64,000 nt of DNA from Leucobacter chromiireducens subsp. solipictus. Lineage in GTDB: Bacteria > Actinomycetota > Actinomycetes > Actinomycetales > Microbacteriaceae. This document shows, piece by piece, positions 17,551 to 27,013 of the stretch; positions within the stretch are counted from its first letter, which is position 1; every line of letters begins with the position of its first letter. The notes beneath the pieces are model-generated. The model was given only the letters and a program-made list of their open reading frames with translations, did no database searches and was not told the origin of the DNA. The position numbers and the translations under genes are program-made. The DNA lies in contig NZ_QYAC01000004.1 in assembly GCF_016758195.1 (NCBI RefSeq), positions 156,283-220,282 of the forward strand. The letters run 5' to 3'.

Positions 17551-17578
17551 CTCTACACCGAAATTCTGGACGCTGCCG

Positions 17579-18382
17579 TCACTCCGGAGGGGCTGACTGC
17601 CCAATGCTCCCAACACTATCGGGCCGGGAATCATCAGATGATTTGGTCACGCGCCGCACCCCGAACCAGGTCACCACAATGACTGCAACAAAGAGCGGCG
17701 TGCCCATCACGATCCGCGCCGTGCCGAGCGCCGCAACCTGCTCCGAAAGATACATCGGCAGCTGCACGGCGAGTCGCGCCACGAACATGGCGAGCCAGAG
17801 CAGCGTGAGCAGCGTGCCCACGCGCTTCAGACGCAGCTCGCGGCGCCACCCCTTCAGATCCCCGCGCAGGAATCCGATGACCAGGCCGATCGCCGGCCAC
17901 CCCACCAGCAGCGAGATCAACAGTCCGAGAGACCAGGCCGCGTTCACCACAAAGCCCCACAGGAAGTAGTCGACGCCCCGGCCCGTCACGAGCGTGATCA
18001 GCACGGCGATCCCCACACCCAACATGCCCGACAGCGCGGACACCGGGGTTTCCCGACGCACGAGCCGGATCACGAACAGGATCACGGCCAGCACGCCCGG
18101 AATGACCGCGGCGAGCCGGGCATCCTGCGTCGGCACATAGATCCCGAGGAAGAGCAGGCTCGGCAGCAGCGTCTCGGCGACGCCCCGCCACCCCCCGATC
18201 GCGGCGAGCACGCTCTGCGCGGAGAGCTCCTCCCCCGCAACGCCGGCCTGCACGGCGCGCGCCATGCCCCCCAGGCGGCCGAGCCGATCCGAATCTGCGC
18301 CCGCCTCGTGTGGCTCGGGCGCAGCAGCCACGCCGTCGCCGACGGGCGCCTGCTCGGGATCCTGCGGGGCGGCGGCACTCAC
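17579..18382 (-). CDS. DUF3159 family integral membrane protein
   Basis: 267 aa, GTG start. After a polar Ala/Pro-rich N-terminus (about 1-45) there are several transmembrane segments, such as LLPSLLFLGIYV, AVIPGVLAVILFVIRLV and LLISLLVGWPAIGLVIGFL. It matches the actinobacterial DUF3159 family, function unknown. The start overlaps the DUF3710 stop by 4 nt (GTGA), so the two are translationally coupled and conserved together with dut. Confidence 0.87.
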   Translation of the reverse strand: MSAAAPQDPEQAPVGDGVAAAPEPHEAGADSDRLGRLGGMARAVQAGVAGEELSAQSVLAAIGGWRGVAETLLPSLLFLGIYVPTQDARLAAVIPGVLAVILFVIRLVRRETPVSALSGMLGVGIAVLITLVTGRGVDYFLWGFVVNAAWSLGLLISLLVGWPAIGLVIGFLRGDLKGWRRELRLKRVGTLLTLLWLAMFVARLAVQLPMYLSEQVAALGTARIVMGTPLFVAVIVVTWFGVRRVTKSSDDSRPDSVGSIGQSAPPE

Positions 18383-19086
18383 GCGGGCTGCGCCCCGCCC
18401 TGAGCCTGCCCGGGGTTCGGCTGGCGCTGGGCCTGCACGCCCTCGGGCACGCGGAGCGGCAGGAGCTCGCTCGGCGGCATCGGCTGGTCACCACGGACCA
18501 CGACCAGCTCCCGGAACAGATCGAGGACGCGCTCGCGCACCGCCGCGTCCGTCGCGGCCTTCCCCATGATCACGCCACGAAGCATCCAGCGCGGGCCATC
18601 AACCGCAATAAACCGCACCTGTCGCGCGCCGCCCTGATCCGCCGCGGCCGGGGTCTCGACGAAGAGCTCGGGCCCGAGCGGACCGGTCTCCTCCGTCGCC
18701 GTGCCGCCCTGCGAGGTCATCTGCTGCGCGAGATCCGCGCGCACCCCGTGCCACAGGCCCGTCGTCTTCGGCGCGGCAAACGCCTGCACCTGGAGCAGCG
18801 ACTCCTGATACTCGAGCGAGACCGCGACCACGCGGTTGGCGCGTTCGTCAACCTCTAGGCGGAGCTGCAGCCCCTCACGGGGGGCCACCTTGATGCCGCC
18901 CAGGTCCACGTAGGGACGCATCGCGGGCACCTCGGAGACGTCGAACGGCCCCTGAGTGTCGCGATCCGCGGGGGCCGACTTTGCGTCGTCAATCTCCTCC
19001 GGGCCGCCCTCGTGCAGCTCGACCGCGTCTGCGCCGCTCGACACTTCCGATTCGGGTGCGTCCTGTTCGCGCTTCTCGTCGCTCAT
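18379..19086 (-). CDS. DUF3710 domain-containing protein
   Basis: About 235 aa. An acidic, disordered N-terminus (1-60) precedes the DUF3710 core: GPFDVSEVPAMRPYVDLGGIKV, LRLEVDERANRVVAVSL and VRFIAVDGPRWMLRGVIMG. The function of the family is unknown; it is confined to actinobacteria and usually lies next to dut and DUF3159, as here. The ATG at 19086 is preceded by AAGGAG and was preferred over an in-frame ATG at 19131. Confidence 0.87.
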   Translation of the reverse strand: MSDEKREQDAPESEVSSGADAVELHEGGPEEIDDAKSAPADRDTQGPFDVSEVPAMRPYVDLGGIKVAPREGLQLRLEVDERANRVVAVSLEYQESLLQVQAFAAPKTTGLWHGVRADLAQQMTSQGGTATEETGPLGPELFVETPAAADQGGARQVRFIAVDGPRWMLRGVIMGKAATDAAVRERVLDLFRELVVVRGDQPMPPSELLPLRVPEGVQAQRQPNPGQAQGGAQPA

Positions 19087-19163
19087 ACTCGCCTTACTCC
19101 TTGATTGCGCCCCGCGGGGCTCCGTACTCATCGCTCACGCCGCCCACTGCGGCGCGCCACAAC

Positions 19164-19601
19164 CTAGCCCCGAACCCCGGTCGATCCGAAGCCGCCGCTA
19201 CCCCGCACACTGTCCGGAAGTTCGGCCACCGGCGTAAACACCGCCCGGGAGACCGGCATGATGATCACCTGGGCGATGCGATCGCCCGGTTCAACGACAA
19301 AGGTCTCGCGCTGATCCGTGTTCAGCAGCGTCACCTTGATCTCGCCGCGGTAGCCCGCGTCGACCGTCCCCGGGGAGTTCACGACCGTGATGCCGTGCTT
19401 CGCCGCGAGCCCGCTACGGGGCACCACGAACGCGGCGTAGCCCTCGGGCAGCGCAATCGACACCCCCGTGCCGATGAGCGCGCGTTCGCCCGGCGCGAGC
19501 GTCGCTCCCTCCGCGGCCATCAAATCGGCCCCGGCGTCACCCGGATGGGCGTAGCGCGGCGGGGTGTCGGCAAGGATCGGGATTTCTACAACGTCGGTCA
19601 C
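19164..19601 (-). CDS. dut: Deoxyuridine 5'-triphosphate nucleotidohydrolase (dUTPase)
   Basis: 145 aa trimeric dUTPase. The five conserved motifs are present: PGDAGADL, PRSGLAAKHG, NSPGTVDAGYRGEI, GDRIAQVII and the C-terminal GSGGFGSTG that closes over the substrate. It hydrolyses dUTP to dUMP and PPi, keeping uracil out of DNA and feeding thymidylate synthesis. GTG start with TACCCT exactly 6 nt upstream, hence probably leaderless. Divergent from the DUF3093 gene. Confidence 0.95.
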   Translation of the reverse strand: MTDVVEIPILADTPPRYAHPGDAGADLMAAEGATLAPGERALIGTGVSIALPEGYAAFVVPRSGLAAKHGITVVNSPGTVDAGYRGEIKVTLLNTDQRETFVVEPGDRIAQVIIMPVSRAVFTPVAELPDSVRGSGGFGSTGVRG

Positions 19602-19607
19602 TCCGCC

Positions 19608-19613
19608 AGGGTA
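19608..19613 (-). promoter_or_regulatory. Candidate dut -10 box (leaderless)
   Basis: TACCCT on the minus strand, 6 nt before the GTG start of dut. Confidence 0.4.
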
Positions 19614-19694
19614 TCGGATCAGAGCGCGGCTCGGCCCGCAGAATCACTGATGTCCGCCGCACACTCAGGTCTTCTCTGGGTGACACAGAGGATA

Positions 19695-20192
19695 ATGGAC
19701 CCCATGACGAGCGACGTTCCCGCCTCACCGGCGGCCCCCGCATCCCCGGCCCCGCAGAGCTACCGCGAGCGGCTGATCCCCGGACCGGGCATGTTCCTGG
19801 CGCTGCTACTGCTCCTTCCCGCGGTCGCGCTGGTGTTCACCCCCATCAACGCATCGATCGCCATCCCCGCGGGCATCATCGTCTACCTCATCGCAGCCGT
19901 CACGCTGCTGTTGCTCGCCCCGACCATCCGCGTCGTGGGCGACCGCCTGATCGCCGGCCACGCCGAAATCCCGGTCGGACAGCTCGGCGAGATCGAGCTC
20001 CTCGGTGCCGAGGGACTCCGCGCTGCGATCGGGCCCGGCCTCGACGCCCGCAGCTACCTGCTGGTCCGCGGCTGGATCCATCGCGGCGTGCGGATCACGA
20101 ACATCGATCCGGCCGATCCCGCGCCGTACTGGATCCTGACCACCCGGCACCCGCAGAAACTCGCGACGGTGATCCGCGCCGCCCAGGCGTAA
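19695..20192 (+). CDS. DUF3093 family membrane protein
   Basis: About 165 aa. Two adjacent transmembrane helices (GMFLALLLLLPAVALVF and IAIPAGIIVYLIAAVTLLLLAP) are followed by a cytoplasmic domain with DRLIAGHAEIPVGQLGEIE and ending PYWILTTRHPQKLATVI. This is the DUF3093 pattern, an actinobacterial family of unknown function found next to dut. The start at 19695 follows AGAGG closely; an ATG 9 nt later is possible. Divergent from dut by 93 bp. Confidence 0.87.
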   Translation: MDPMTSDVPASPAAPASPAPQSYRERLIPGPGMFLALLLLLPAVALVFTPINASIAIPAGIIVYLIAAVTLLLLAPTIRVVGDRLIAGHAEIPVGQLGEIELLGAEGLRAAIGPGLDARSYLLVRGWIHRGVRITNIDPADPAPYWILTTRHPQKLATVIRAAQA

Positions 20193-20222
20193 ACGCCACA
20201 AAACTTCCGCCGGCACGACAAC

Positions 20223-20283
20223 CACGGAGGGCCCGGGTGCGGGAGGTCTGGATTCCAGACCTCCCGCACCCGGGCCCTCCGTG
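20223..20283. terminator. Exceptionally long hairpin (29-bp perfect stem, 3-nt loop)
   Basis: A 61-nt inverted repeat with a 29-bp perfect, GC-rich stem starting CACGGAGGGCCCGGG and loop ATT, 31 nt after the DUF3093 stop codon. No T tract follows; a GTGTGTGTTC stretch does. It probably ends the DUF3093 transcript, but its length is well beyond a normal terminator. Confidence 0.65.
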
Positions 20284-20352
20284 TGTGTTCCGTGAGTGTG
20301 TGTGCCCCCACCGAGCACGGTCCCCGACGCGCGAGCGAAGCCTCCGGTCAGT

Positions 20353-20549
20353 GCACTCCTCGCGCAGTGGCGCGAGCGCAGAATGCGGTCAGACGCTTCG
20401 CGTCTTCCCTAGGAGCACTCCTCGCGCAGTAGCGCGAGCGCAGAATGCGATCAGACGCTTCGCGTCTTCCCTAGGAGCACTCCTCGCGCAGTAGCGCGAG
20501 CGCAGAATGCGGTCAGACGCTTCGCGTCTTCCCTAGGAGCACTCTGCGC
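20353..20549. repeat. Tandem 62-bp repeats derived from the end of the DUF4193 gene
   Basis: Units start at 20353, 20415 and 20477 with exact 62-bp period. A fourth, partial unit starting at 20539 runs into the 3' end of the DUF4193 gene. Each unit carries two small hairpins: CTCGCGC/GCGCGAG and AGACGC-TTC-GCGTCT. The second is the apparent terminator of the DUF4193 gene, so the array looks like repeated copies of that gene's last codons plus its terminator. Together with the hairpin at 20223-20283 it fills the 340 bp between genes. Confidence 0.85.
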
Positions 20550-20820
20550 AGATCGGACCGAGGTCCGTCTGGTGGTCCATCTGGGAACGGTGACGAACGA
20601 GGAAACAGTTCACGCAGGTGAACTCATCGTCCTGCTGCGGGAGGACAACAACGTCCAGCTCAACATCGGAAAGGTCCGAACCACCCAGGTCGAAACTGGG
20701 GTTGTCCGCGTCCTCCGAATCAAGGCCAGACGCGCCCTTTGCGGGGCCGCGCTCTTTCAGAGCCTCAATGGAGTCGGCTTCCTCTTCGGACTTCCTGGGG
20801 GCGTCGTAATCAGTGGCCAT
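20533..20820 (-). CDS. DUF4193 domain-containing zinc-ribbon protein
   Basis: 95 aa. An acidic N-terminal half (MATDYDAPRKSEEEADS) is followed by a small zinc ribbon: CVNC and CAEC pairs, with RHRSQMDH between. It matches DUF4193, a short conserved actinobacterial protein of unknown function. GCAGGAGAG precedes the ATG. The last codons form part of the tandem repeat array downstream, with the hairpin AGACGC-GAA-GCGTCT as terminator. Confidence 0.9.
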   Translation of the reverse strand: MATDYDAPRKSEEEADSIEALKERGPAKGASGLDSEDADNPSFDLGGSDLSDVELDVVVLPQQDDEFTCVNCFLVRHRSQMDHQTDLGPICAECS

Positions 20821-21030
20821 TCTCTCCTGCAATCTCGTGCCGCGTGTCGGCACCTCAACCATCGAGCGGCCACAGTCTGCCGCAAGAGTGCCCGTTCGCG
20901 CAAACTCTAGCCCGGGGAGTTCTCTGTACGCGAAACGTGCGGGGGCGAAGTTTCTCCCGCGCCGCGTCAATCCAGCGCCGTGGCGGCGAGATGTGCCACC
21001 CTGGTTCGCGAGCGAGGAAGGGATGCGCCC

Positions 21031-22329
21031 ATGGATGAATTGCGCTTTGTGCGACGCGAGGATCAGACCCTCATCGTCGCAAACGATGCCGACCAGGAGT
21101 TCCGACTCGTCGTTGACGACGCGATCCTGAGCGAGCTCCGATCCCTGAGCCGACGGGACAAGCCCGCGGGCAAGGTTCGACCGCGCGAAATCCAAGCGTT
21201 GATCCGCTCCGGCAAGACCCGCGCCCAGGTGATGGCCGAGACCGGCCTCGACGAGGCCGACATCGAACGCTACGAAGAGCCCGTGCTCGCCGAGCGACGC
21301 TACATCCTTGAGCGCGCGCAGGCGGTCCCGGTGCGCACCGAGGCGCACACCGATACCGAAGAGCGGTTCGGCGCGGTCATTCAGGAGCGCCTCATCACGC
21401 TCGGCGCGGACGCGAGCGAGTGGGCGTCCTGGCGTGACGAGGAGGCCGGCTGGATGGTGAGCCTCGAGTTCATCTCCCGTGACGTGGCACACCGGGCCGT
21501 GTGGTCGTTCGAGCACCGCAAGGGCACGCTCTCCCCCATCACGCCCGACGCGGTGACCCTGTCCAAGCAGGGCGACGTCGGCGACCGCCTCATCCCGAAG
21601 CTGCGCGCCGTCGACACGGGGGACGCCCCCAGCCGCTTCGACTCCGGCGCCTTCGACACCGACAGCGTCACACCCGCGGCACAGCCCGAAGACGCCGCAG
21701 AGACCGAGCCGCAGTCCGGTGATGCCGAGCCGGCCGAGTCGAACGCCACCGAAAGCGCTGACGCCGTGTACGAGCGCCGCCGCGAGATCGATCAGCGCGC
21801 CATCAAGACGAACGAGACGCAACCGGTCGACCTGAGCCAGACCGCTGACCTGCTCGACGCCCTGCGCCGACGCCGTGGGGAGCGCGACCAGGAGCACCGC
21901 GCTGCCGCGCTCGCGGATCTCTCACCCGCGAGCGCGTCGGGCGAGTCGACCGACGACGCGGGCGACGCGGCGGAGGCCGCCCCCGAGACCGACGCCCCCG
22001 TCGAGCCCGCCCCCGGCGCACGAGCCCGAAGCATCTGGGGTGCCAGCGGGGTCAGCGGTTCCGCACCGCCGCTCGGGGCCCGTCGGGATGCCGCGTCGGC
22101 CGATCCGTCACGTGCGGGCGATGCGCGCCGTCCCGGGGCGAGCGATACCGAGCCGCTGCCGGGTGCCCGGCTTCCCGAGACACCGAAGTTCCGTGCCGTG
22201 CCGCCCGCGGACGCGCCCGCACCCCCCGCCGAGGAACCGGCGGGCAAGCCGAGCAAGAAGGGTCGGGCGTCAATCCCCAGCTGGGACGACATCCTCTTCG
22301 GCACGCGCAGCGACGACGACCCGAGCTAG
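21031..22329 (+). CDS. sepH: Septation protein SepH
   Basis: About 432 aa. The N-terminal domain (about 1-170) holds the helix-turn-helix-like SepH/DUF3071 signature: MDELRFVRREDQTLIV, KVRPREIQALIRSGKT, ETGLDEADIERYEEPV and GWMVSLEFISRDVAHRAVWSFE. The long Ala/Asp/Pro-rich remainder is disordered and ends in a short conserved-looking tail (KKGRASIPSWDDILFGTR). In Streptomyces and mycobacteria SepH binds FtsZ and promotes its assembly. GAGGAAGGG lies 8 nt before the ATG at 21031. Confidence 0.9.
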   Translation: MDELRFVRREDQTLIVANDADQEFRLVVDDAILSELRSLSRRDKPAGKVRPREIQALIRSGKTRAQVMAETGLDEADIERYEEPVLAERRYILERAQAVPVRTEAHTDTEERFGAVIQERLITLGADASEWASWRDEEAGWMVSLEFISRDVAHRAVWSFEHRKGTLSPITPDAVTLSKQGDVGDRLIPKLRAVDTGDAPSRFDSGAFDTDSVTPAAQPEDAAETEPQSGDAEPAESNATESADAVYERRREIDQRAIKTNETQPVDLSQTADLLDALRRRRGERDQEHRAAALADLSPASASGESTDDAGDAAEAAPETDAPVEPAPGARARSIWGASGVSGSAPPLGARRDAASADPSRAGDARRPGASDTEPLPGARLPETPKFRAVPPADAPAPPAEEPAGKPSKKGRASIPSWDDILFGTRSDDDPS

Positions 22330-22341
22330 CGGCGACCCGGG

Positions 22342-23580
22342 CTAACGCCCTGCTGCTGCCCCGGCCACCGTGGCCACGGTCGCGGCAAAGCCGGTGCCCG
22401 CGAGCGCTCCGCCGAGGGCCAACGGGACCCCGCGCTCCTCGTCACTGAATGAGCCGTGCTGGCCGATCATGGCGTGCGCGCCCGCGGTGTCGGTGCTCAG
22501 CGTGTACGCCACGCGCTTCCTCGCGGCGATCATCACGTCGCCAAGCCGATCCGCCACTCCCGCCGCCATCGGGCCGAACATCCCCGCCGCGATCGCCTCG
22601 TCGCGGGTGAATACCCAGGCGCGATCCCCCTCCGCGTCGGCCCAGCGGTCGCGGACGGCGGATGGATCGACATCGGCTTCCAGGTAGAGCGAGCGAAACC
22701 GGGGCTCGCCGCCGATCAGGGTCACCCCCTCGAGCAGCTCCGGTGCCGAATCGAGGAGCACGTGCTGCGCGGGAGCCACGTCCACGATGCCGTGGTCCGC
22801 CGTGACCGCCAGGCCCACGTGTCCGGGGAGCGTGCGGAGGAATCCGTCAAGTGCGGAGTCGAGCTGTTCGAGGCGCCGCACCCACTCTGCGCTCTCCCAG
22901 CCGTACTCGTGCGCGGCGCGGTCGAGCTCGTCGACATAGAGATACATCACCGTGGGCTCACCCGTGCGCAGCGCCTGCGAAGCCAGCGCGAAGCGGTCGT
23001 CGATCCGCTGCCCGGCGAGGTACTCGGCACCGCTCAGAATCGCTTCGGTGAGGCCCCCGCTCGCGTGCGCGGGGCGACCGATCGTGACGGTGCGCGCGCC
23101 GAGGCGGCGCGCCAGCGGGAACAGGGGCTCGGCGCGTTGCCACGAGCGACGATCCGGGATCTGGTCCCACTCGCTCAGCGTCGTCACGAGTCCGAGTTCA
23201 GGGTGGCGGATCCGGTAGCCGACGAGCCCGTGCGTTCCGGGGAGGCGCCCGGTGGTGATCGTGGTCAGCGCGGCGCCCGTGGTCGACGGTGCCACGGTCT
23301 CGATCCGGCGTTGTGGCAGGCCGGCCAGCGTGGGCGCGTGCCCCTTGCGCGCGCGCAGATTGGCGTGTCCGAGCCCGTCAACAACGAGCATGACGAACGA
23401 TCGCAGTTCGGGGAGCGCGTCCCCCTGCAGCGGGACACCGCTCAGCTCGTGCGTCGCTCCCCCGAGCGCGGTGGCGAGTGTCTCGGACGGGTCGTGGCCG
23501 AGCCCTCGGGCGACGGCGGCGATGCCGCTTGGCAGAATTGCGGCAAGCCTCGCGCCGTTGTCGGCAGCTGTCGGTAGCAT
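22342..23580 (-). CDS. Alkaline phosphatase superfamily protein (nucleotide pyrophosphatase/phosphodiesterase-like)
   Basis: About 412 aa. Metal-binding and catalytic features of the type I phosphodiesterase family are visible: [12 protein letters not shown], the nucleophile region [25 protein letters not shown] (Thr/Ser), [13 protein letters not shown], and [10 protein letters not shown] with metal-binding D and H. Near the end [15 protein letters not shown] supplies another His. The likely reaction is hydrolysis of phosphodiester or pyrophosphate bonds; the substrate is unknown. It is divergent from parC with only 10 bp between start codons. Convergent with sepH. Confidence 0.85.
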   Translation of the reverse strand: MLPTAADNGARLAAILPSGIAAVARGLGHDPSETLATALGGATHELSGVPLQGDALPELRSFVMLVVDGLGHANLRARKGHAPTLAGLPQRRIETVAPSTTGAALTTITTGRLPGTHGLVGYRIRHPELGLVTTLSEWDQIPDRRSWQRAEPLFPLARRLGARTVTIGRPAHASGGLTEAILSGAEYLAGQRIDDRFALASQALRTGEPTVMYLYVDELDRAAHEYGWESAEWVRRLEQLDSALDGFLRTLPGHVGLAVTADHGIVDVAPAQHVLLDSAPELLEGVTLIGGEPRFRSLYLEADVDPSAVRDRWADAEGDRAWVFTRDEAIAAGMFGPMAAGVADRLGDVMIAARKRVAYTLSTDTAGAHAMIGQHGSFSDEERGVPLALGGALAGTGFAATVATVAGAAAGR

Positions 23581-23593
23581 GATCTCCATTATG
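23575..23593. promoter_or_regulatory. Interlocked divergent promoters of the phosphatase gene and parC
   Basis: On the minus strand CATAAT (23588-23593) lies 7 nt before the phosphatase ATG and overlaps the parC ATG (23591). On the plus strand TAGCAT (23575-23580) lies 10 nt before the parC ATG and overlaps the phosphatase ATG. Each start codon sits inside the other gene's -10 box. Confidence 0.5.
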
Positions 23594-26041
23594 ACCGAAT
23601 CGCCCCGTGCACCCCACGAGATCGACGGCGAACGCATCGAGGACATCGACATCTCCCAGGAGATGGAGGGTTCGTTCCTCGAGTACGCCTACTCCGTGAT
23701 CTATTCGCGCGCCCTGCCCGATGCCCGTGACGGGCTCAAGCCGGTGCAGCGCCGCATTCTCTACATGATGGACGACATGGGCCTCCGGCCCGACAAGGGT
23801 CACGTCAAGTCGGCCCGCGTCGTGGGCGAGGTGATGGGCAAGCTGCACCCGCACGGCGACTCGTCGATTTACGATGCCCTGGTGCGGATGGCGCAGAGCT
23901 TCAACATGCGGCTCCCACTGGTGGACGGTCACGGCAACTTCGGCTCACTCGACGACGGCCCCGCCGCCTCCCGGTACACCGAGGCCCGGCTCGCGGGCGC
24001 GGCGCTCGCGATGACCGACTCGCTGCACGAGGACGTCGTCGATTTCGTGCCGAACTACGATAACCAGCTCATGCAGCCCGAGGTATTGCCCTCCGCGGTC
24101 CCCAACCTGCTGGTGAACGGGGCGAGCGGCATCGCCGTCGGCATGGCGACGAACCTGGCACCGCACAACCTCATCGAGGTCGTGGACGGCGCAAAGCATC
24201 TGCTGCACCATCCGAAGGCCACGGTTGAGGAACTCATGGAGTTCATTCCCGGGCCGGATCTGCCGGGTGGCGGAACGATCGTGGGCCTTGACGGCGTGAA
24301 GGATGCGTACCGGACCGGGCGCGGGGCGTTCCGTACCCGGGCGAAGGTCGCCGTCGAGCAGCTGGGCCCGCGCCGCACCGGACTCGTGGTCACCGAGCTG
24401 CCCTATCTCGTGGGCCCCGAGCGGGTCATCGAGAAGATCAAGCAGGGCGTCGAAGCGAAAAAGCTCTCCGGCATCGCGGACGTCGCGGACCTCACGGACC
24501 GCAAGAACGGGCTGCGCCTCGTCATCACCCTGAAGACCGGCTTCGCTCCCGAAGCCGTGCTCGAACAGCTCTACCGATACACGCCGCTTGAGGATTCCTT
24601 CAGCATCAACTCGGTCGCGCTCGTGCAGGGGCAGCCGCAGACCCTGGGACTGCGTGAAATGCTCCGCGTGTTCCTCGATCACCGGCTCGACGTCATCACG
24701 CGTCGCTCGAAGCACCGGCTCGCCAAGCGTCGCGATCGTCTGCACCTCGTCGAGGGGTTGCTGATCGCGATCCTTGATATCGACGAGGTGATCCAGCTCA
24801 TCCGCACGAGCGATGACTCGGAGACCGCGCGCACCCGGCTCATGCAGGTGTTCGACCTCTCGGAGGCGCAGGCCGAGTACATTCTCGAACTGCGGCTGCG
24901 GCGGCTGACGAAGTTCTCCCGCGTCGAGCTCGAGGCAGAGCGTGACGAGTTGAACGCGGAGATCGCAAAACTGCTCGAGATCCTCGGCAGCGATGCTCGG
25001 TTGCGGAAGGTGGTCGCCGACGAACTCGATCAGGCCGCCGCGGCCTGGGGCACGCCTCGGCGCACCCTCCTGACCGGCGCCGTGGTCCGCCCCACGCGCG
25101 CGGCGGCGGCGTCGGCGTCCCTGCAGGTCGCGGATTCCCCGTGCACCGTGCAGGTGTCGGCGACGGGGCGCGCGCTCCGCATCGATCGCGATCCCGATGC
25201 GCCGGAAACGCCGCGTGGTGCCTCTCGCGCGACCAAGCACGGCGCGGTCCTGGCGAGCGTCGAGGGAACCGTACGCGGCGAGTTCGGGGCGGTGCTCTCC
25301 GACGGTACGCTGCACCGGTTCACCCCCGTCGATCTTCCCGTGGTGCCCGCCGCCAGCGTCGCGTTCTCCGCGGGCGTGAAGCTCACGGAGTATCTGGGCC
25401 TCAGTGGCACGAAGCTCCGGGTGGTTGGCGTCGTGCCCCTCGACCAGGAACAGCCCGTGGGTCTGGCCACCGCGCAGGGGGTCGTCAAGCGGGTGGTCCT
25501 GACCGACCTTCCCGCAAAGCCCGAGTTCGAGGTGATCGGGCTGAAGGCCGGCGATCAGCTGCTCGCCGCGTTCCCCGCGCCCGACGGCAGCGAGTTCGCC
25601 TTGGTGACGAGCGACGCGCAGCTCCTCCGATTCGACGCCGGATCGGTGCGGCCCCAGGGGCGGCCTGCCGGCGGCATGGCCGGGATTCGACTCGGAGCGG
25701 ACGCGCGCGTCGTGTTCGCGGGTGCCGTGCCCGCGGACGCCGAGGCGCGCGTCGTCACGGTCGCGGACAGCTCCATCACACTGCCCGGCACCGACGTCGC
25801 CACCGCGAAGGTGACCGACTGGGCGGAGATTCCCCCGAAGGGGCGCGCCACCGGCGGCGTGCGGATCCAGCGTTTCCTGAAGTGGGAAGATCAGATCGCG
25901 TGCGCCTGGGTCGGGACCGGTGAGCCCCGCGCCCTCGCGGCGGACGGTGCCGCGAGAAAGCTTCCGAGTGAGCTCGGCAAGCGCGACGGCTCCGGGCAAC
26001 CGATCGACGGCGCGGCCGCGTACATCGGCGCGGCCCCGTAG
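23591..26041 (+). CDS. parC: DNA topoisomerase IV subunit A
   Basis: About 816 aa, type IIA topoisomerase A subunit. The breakage-reunion domain shows [45 protein letters not shown] (quinolone-pocket region) and the active-site Tyr in [11 protein letters not shown] coiled-coil gate ([31 protein letters not shown]) and a C-terminal beta-propeller follow. With ParE, 1.5 kb downstream on the opposite strand, it decatenates chromosomes. Subunit A of gyrase is the alternative; the neighbouring parE and distance from a dnaA-gyrB context favour topo IV. Confidence 0.88.
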   Translation: MTESPRAPHEIDGERIEDIDISQEMEGSFLEYAYSVIYSRALPDARDGLKPVQRRILYMMDDMGLRPDKGHVKSARVVGEVMGKLHPHGDSSIYDALVRMAQSFNMRLPLVDGHGNFGSLDDGPAASRYTEARLAGAALAMTDSLHEDVVDFVPNYDNQLMQPEVLPSAVPNLLVNGASGIAVGMATNLAPHNLIEVVDGAKHLLHHPKATVEELMEFIPGPDLPGGGTIVGLDGVKDAYRTGRGAFRTRAKVAVEQLGPRRTGLVVTELPYLVGPERVIEKIKQGVEAKKLSGIADVADLTDRKNGLRLVITLKTGFAPEAVLEQLYRYTPLEDSFSINSVALVQGQPQTLGLREMLRVFLDHRLDVITRRSKHRLAKRRDRLHLVEGLLIAILDIDEVIQLIRTSDDSETARTRLMQVFDLSEAQAEYILELRLRRLTKFSRVELEAERDELNAEIAKLLEILGSDARLRKVVADELDQAAAAWGTPRRTLLTGAVVRPTRAAAASASLQVADSPCTVQVSATGRALRIDRDPDAPETPRGASRATKHGAVLASVEGTVRGEFGAVLSDGTLHRFTPVDLPVVPAASVAFSAGVKLTEYLGLSGTKLRVVGVVPLDQEQPVGLATAQGVVKRVVLTDLPAKPEFEVIGLKAGDQLLAAFPAPDGSEFALVTSDAQLLRFDAGSVRPQGRPAGGMAGIRLGADARVVFAGAVPADAEARVVTVADSSITLPGTDVATAKVTDWAEIPPKGRATGGVRIQRFLKWEDQIACAWVGTGEPRALAADGAARKLPSELGKRDGSGQPIDGAAAYIGAAP

Positions 26042-26045
26042 GCCG

Positions 26046-26084
26046 CATCGTCGGCGTCCCCCCATCGCGGGGACGCCGACGATG
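26046..26084. terminator. Terminator hairpin between convergent parC and EamA gene
   Basis: Perfect 16-bp stem CATCGTCGGCGTCCCC/GGGGACGCCGACGATG with a 7-nt loop, five bases after parC ends and six before the convergent gene ends. No T tract. Confidence 0.8.
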
Positions 26085-26089
26085 AGCCG

Positions 26090-27013
26090 TTACAGGCCGA
26101 TGAGCACCACGCCGGCGACCACCACGATCGCGGCGAGGATCCGCAGCACCGGACGCGACTCCCGGAAGCGCCAGACGCCGTAGAGCCCGACCAGGATGAC
26201 GCTGACCTCGCGCACCGGCGCAACGAGCGAGACGGGGGCGATGGTGACGGCGGTGAGGACCAGGACGTAGGACAGCGGCGACAGCACGCCGAAGGCGAGC
26301 AGCGCCCGCCAGTTCGCGCGCAGCTCGGGCAGCAAGCGCCTGAGTCCATCGCCCGCGCCACCCCGCACCAGCGCGAGGGTGAAGAACGGCACCTCCCCGA
26401 GCGCGCAGCCCACCATGAACGCCACGGGGCTGACGCCCCACTCGGTCACCACAAACGTGTCCCACAGCGTATAGGCCGCGATCGCGGTGCCCGTGAGGAC
26501 GCCATAGCCGATCGACGGGTCCACGCGGCCGAGCCGCCCGGCGGCGCCCCGCTGCGTGGAGTCCCGGTGGGCGCGGCCCCGCCCGCGGGCCTCACGCCCC
26601 AGGAGGCCGAACCCCACCACGCCCACGAGGAGCACGCCGATTCCGAGCAGCGCCACGGGGCCGGGACGTTCCCCGAGCACCAGCACGGCGACGAGCACGG
26701 TCAGCAGCGGCCCCGAGCCGCGCGCCGTGGCGTACACCGTCGAGAGCTCGCCCCGGGCATAGCCCCGCTGCAACACCAGCATGTAGGCGACGTGCAGCAC
26801 GCTCGACACGGCGATCCCGAGCAGCAACTCCCGCACGCCCGCGCTCCCGATCCCCCCGGTCACCGGGATCAGCCCGGCCCAGAGGACGGCGGAACCGAGT
26901 GACGCCCACCACAGGAACGGGATGCCCGATCGGCTTGCGCCGTGCGCGATGATGTTCCATGCCGCGTGGGCCACGGCGGCGGTGAGGACGAGGAGGAGCG
27001 CGGTGAGCGACAT
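26090..27013 (-). CDS. EamA/DMT family transporter
   Basis: 307 aa with about ten hydrophobic helices arranged as two EamA repeats (for example ALLLVLTAAVAHAAWNI at the start and VLRILAAIVVVAGVVLIGL at the end), the drug/metabolite exporter pattern. A cytoplasmic Arg-rich loop (GREARGRGRAHRDSTQRG) sits in the middle between the halves. The substrate is unknown. It is monocistronic, convergent with parC, with a long unassigned region upstream. Confidence 0.87.
   Translation of the reverse strand: MSLTALLLVLTAAVAHAAWNIIAHGASRSGIPFLWWASLGSAVLWAGLIPVTGGIGSAGVRELLLGIAVSSVLHVAYMLVLQRGYARGELSTVYATARGSGPLLTVLVAVLVLGERPGPVALLGIGVLLVGVVGFGLLGREARGRGRAHRDSTQRGAAGRLGRVDPSIGYGVLTGTAIAAYTLWDTFVVTEWGVSPVAFMVGCALGEVPFFTLALVRGGAGDGLRRLLPELRANWRALLAFGVLSPLSYVLVLTAVTIAPVSLVAPVREVSVILVGLYGVWRFRESRPVLRILAAIVVVAGVVLIGL

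Noticed and set aside
20353-20549. CRISPR array
   Set aside because: The repeats are directly adjoining 62-bp units without unique spacers.
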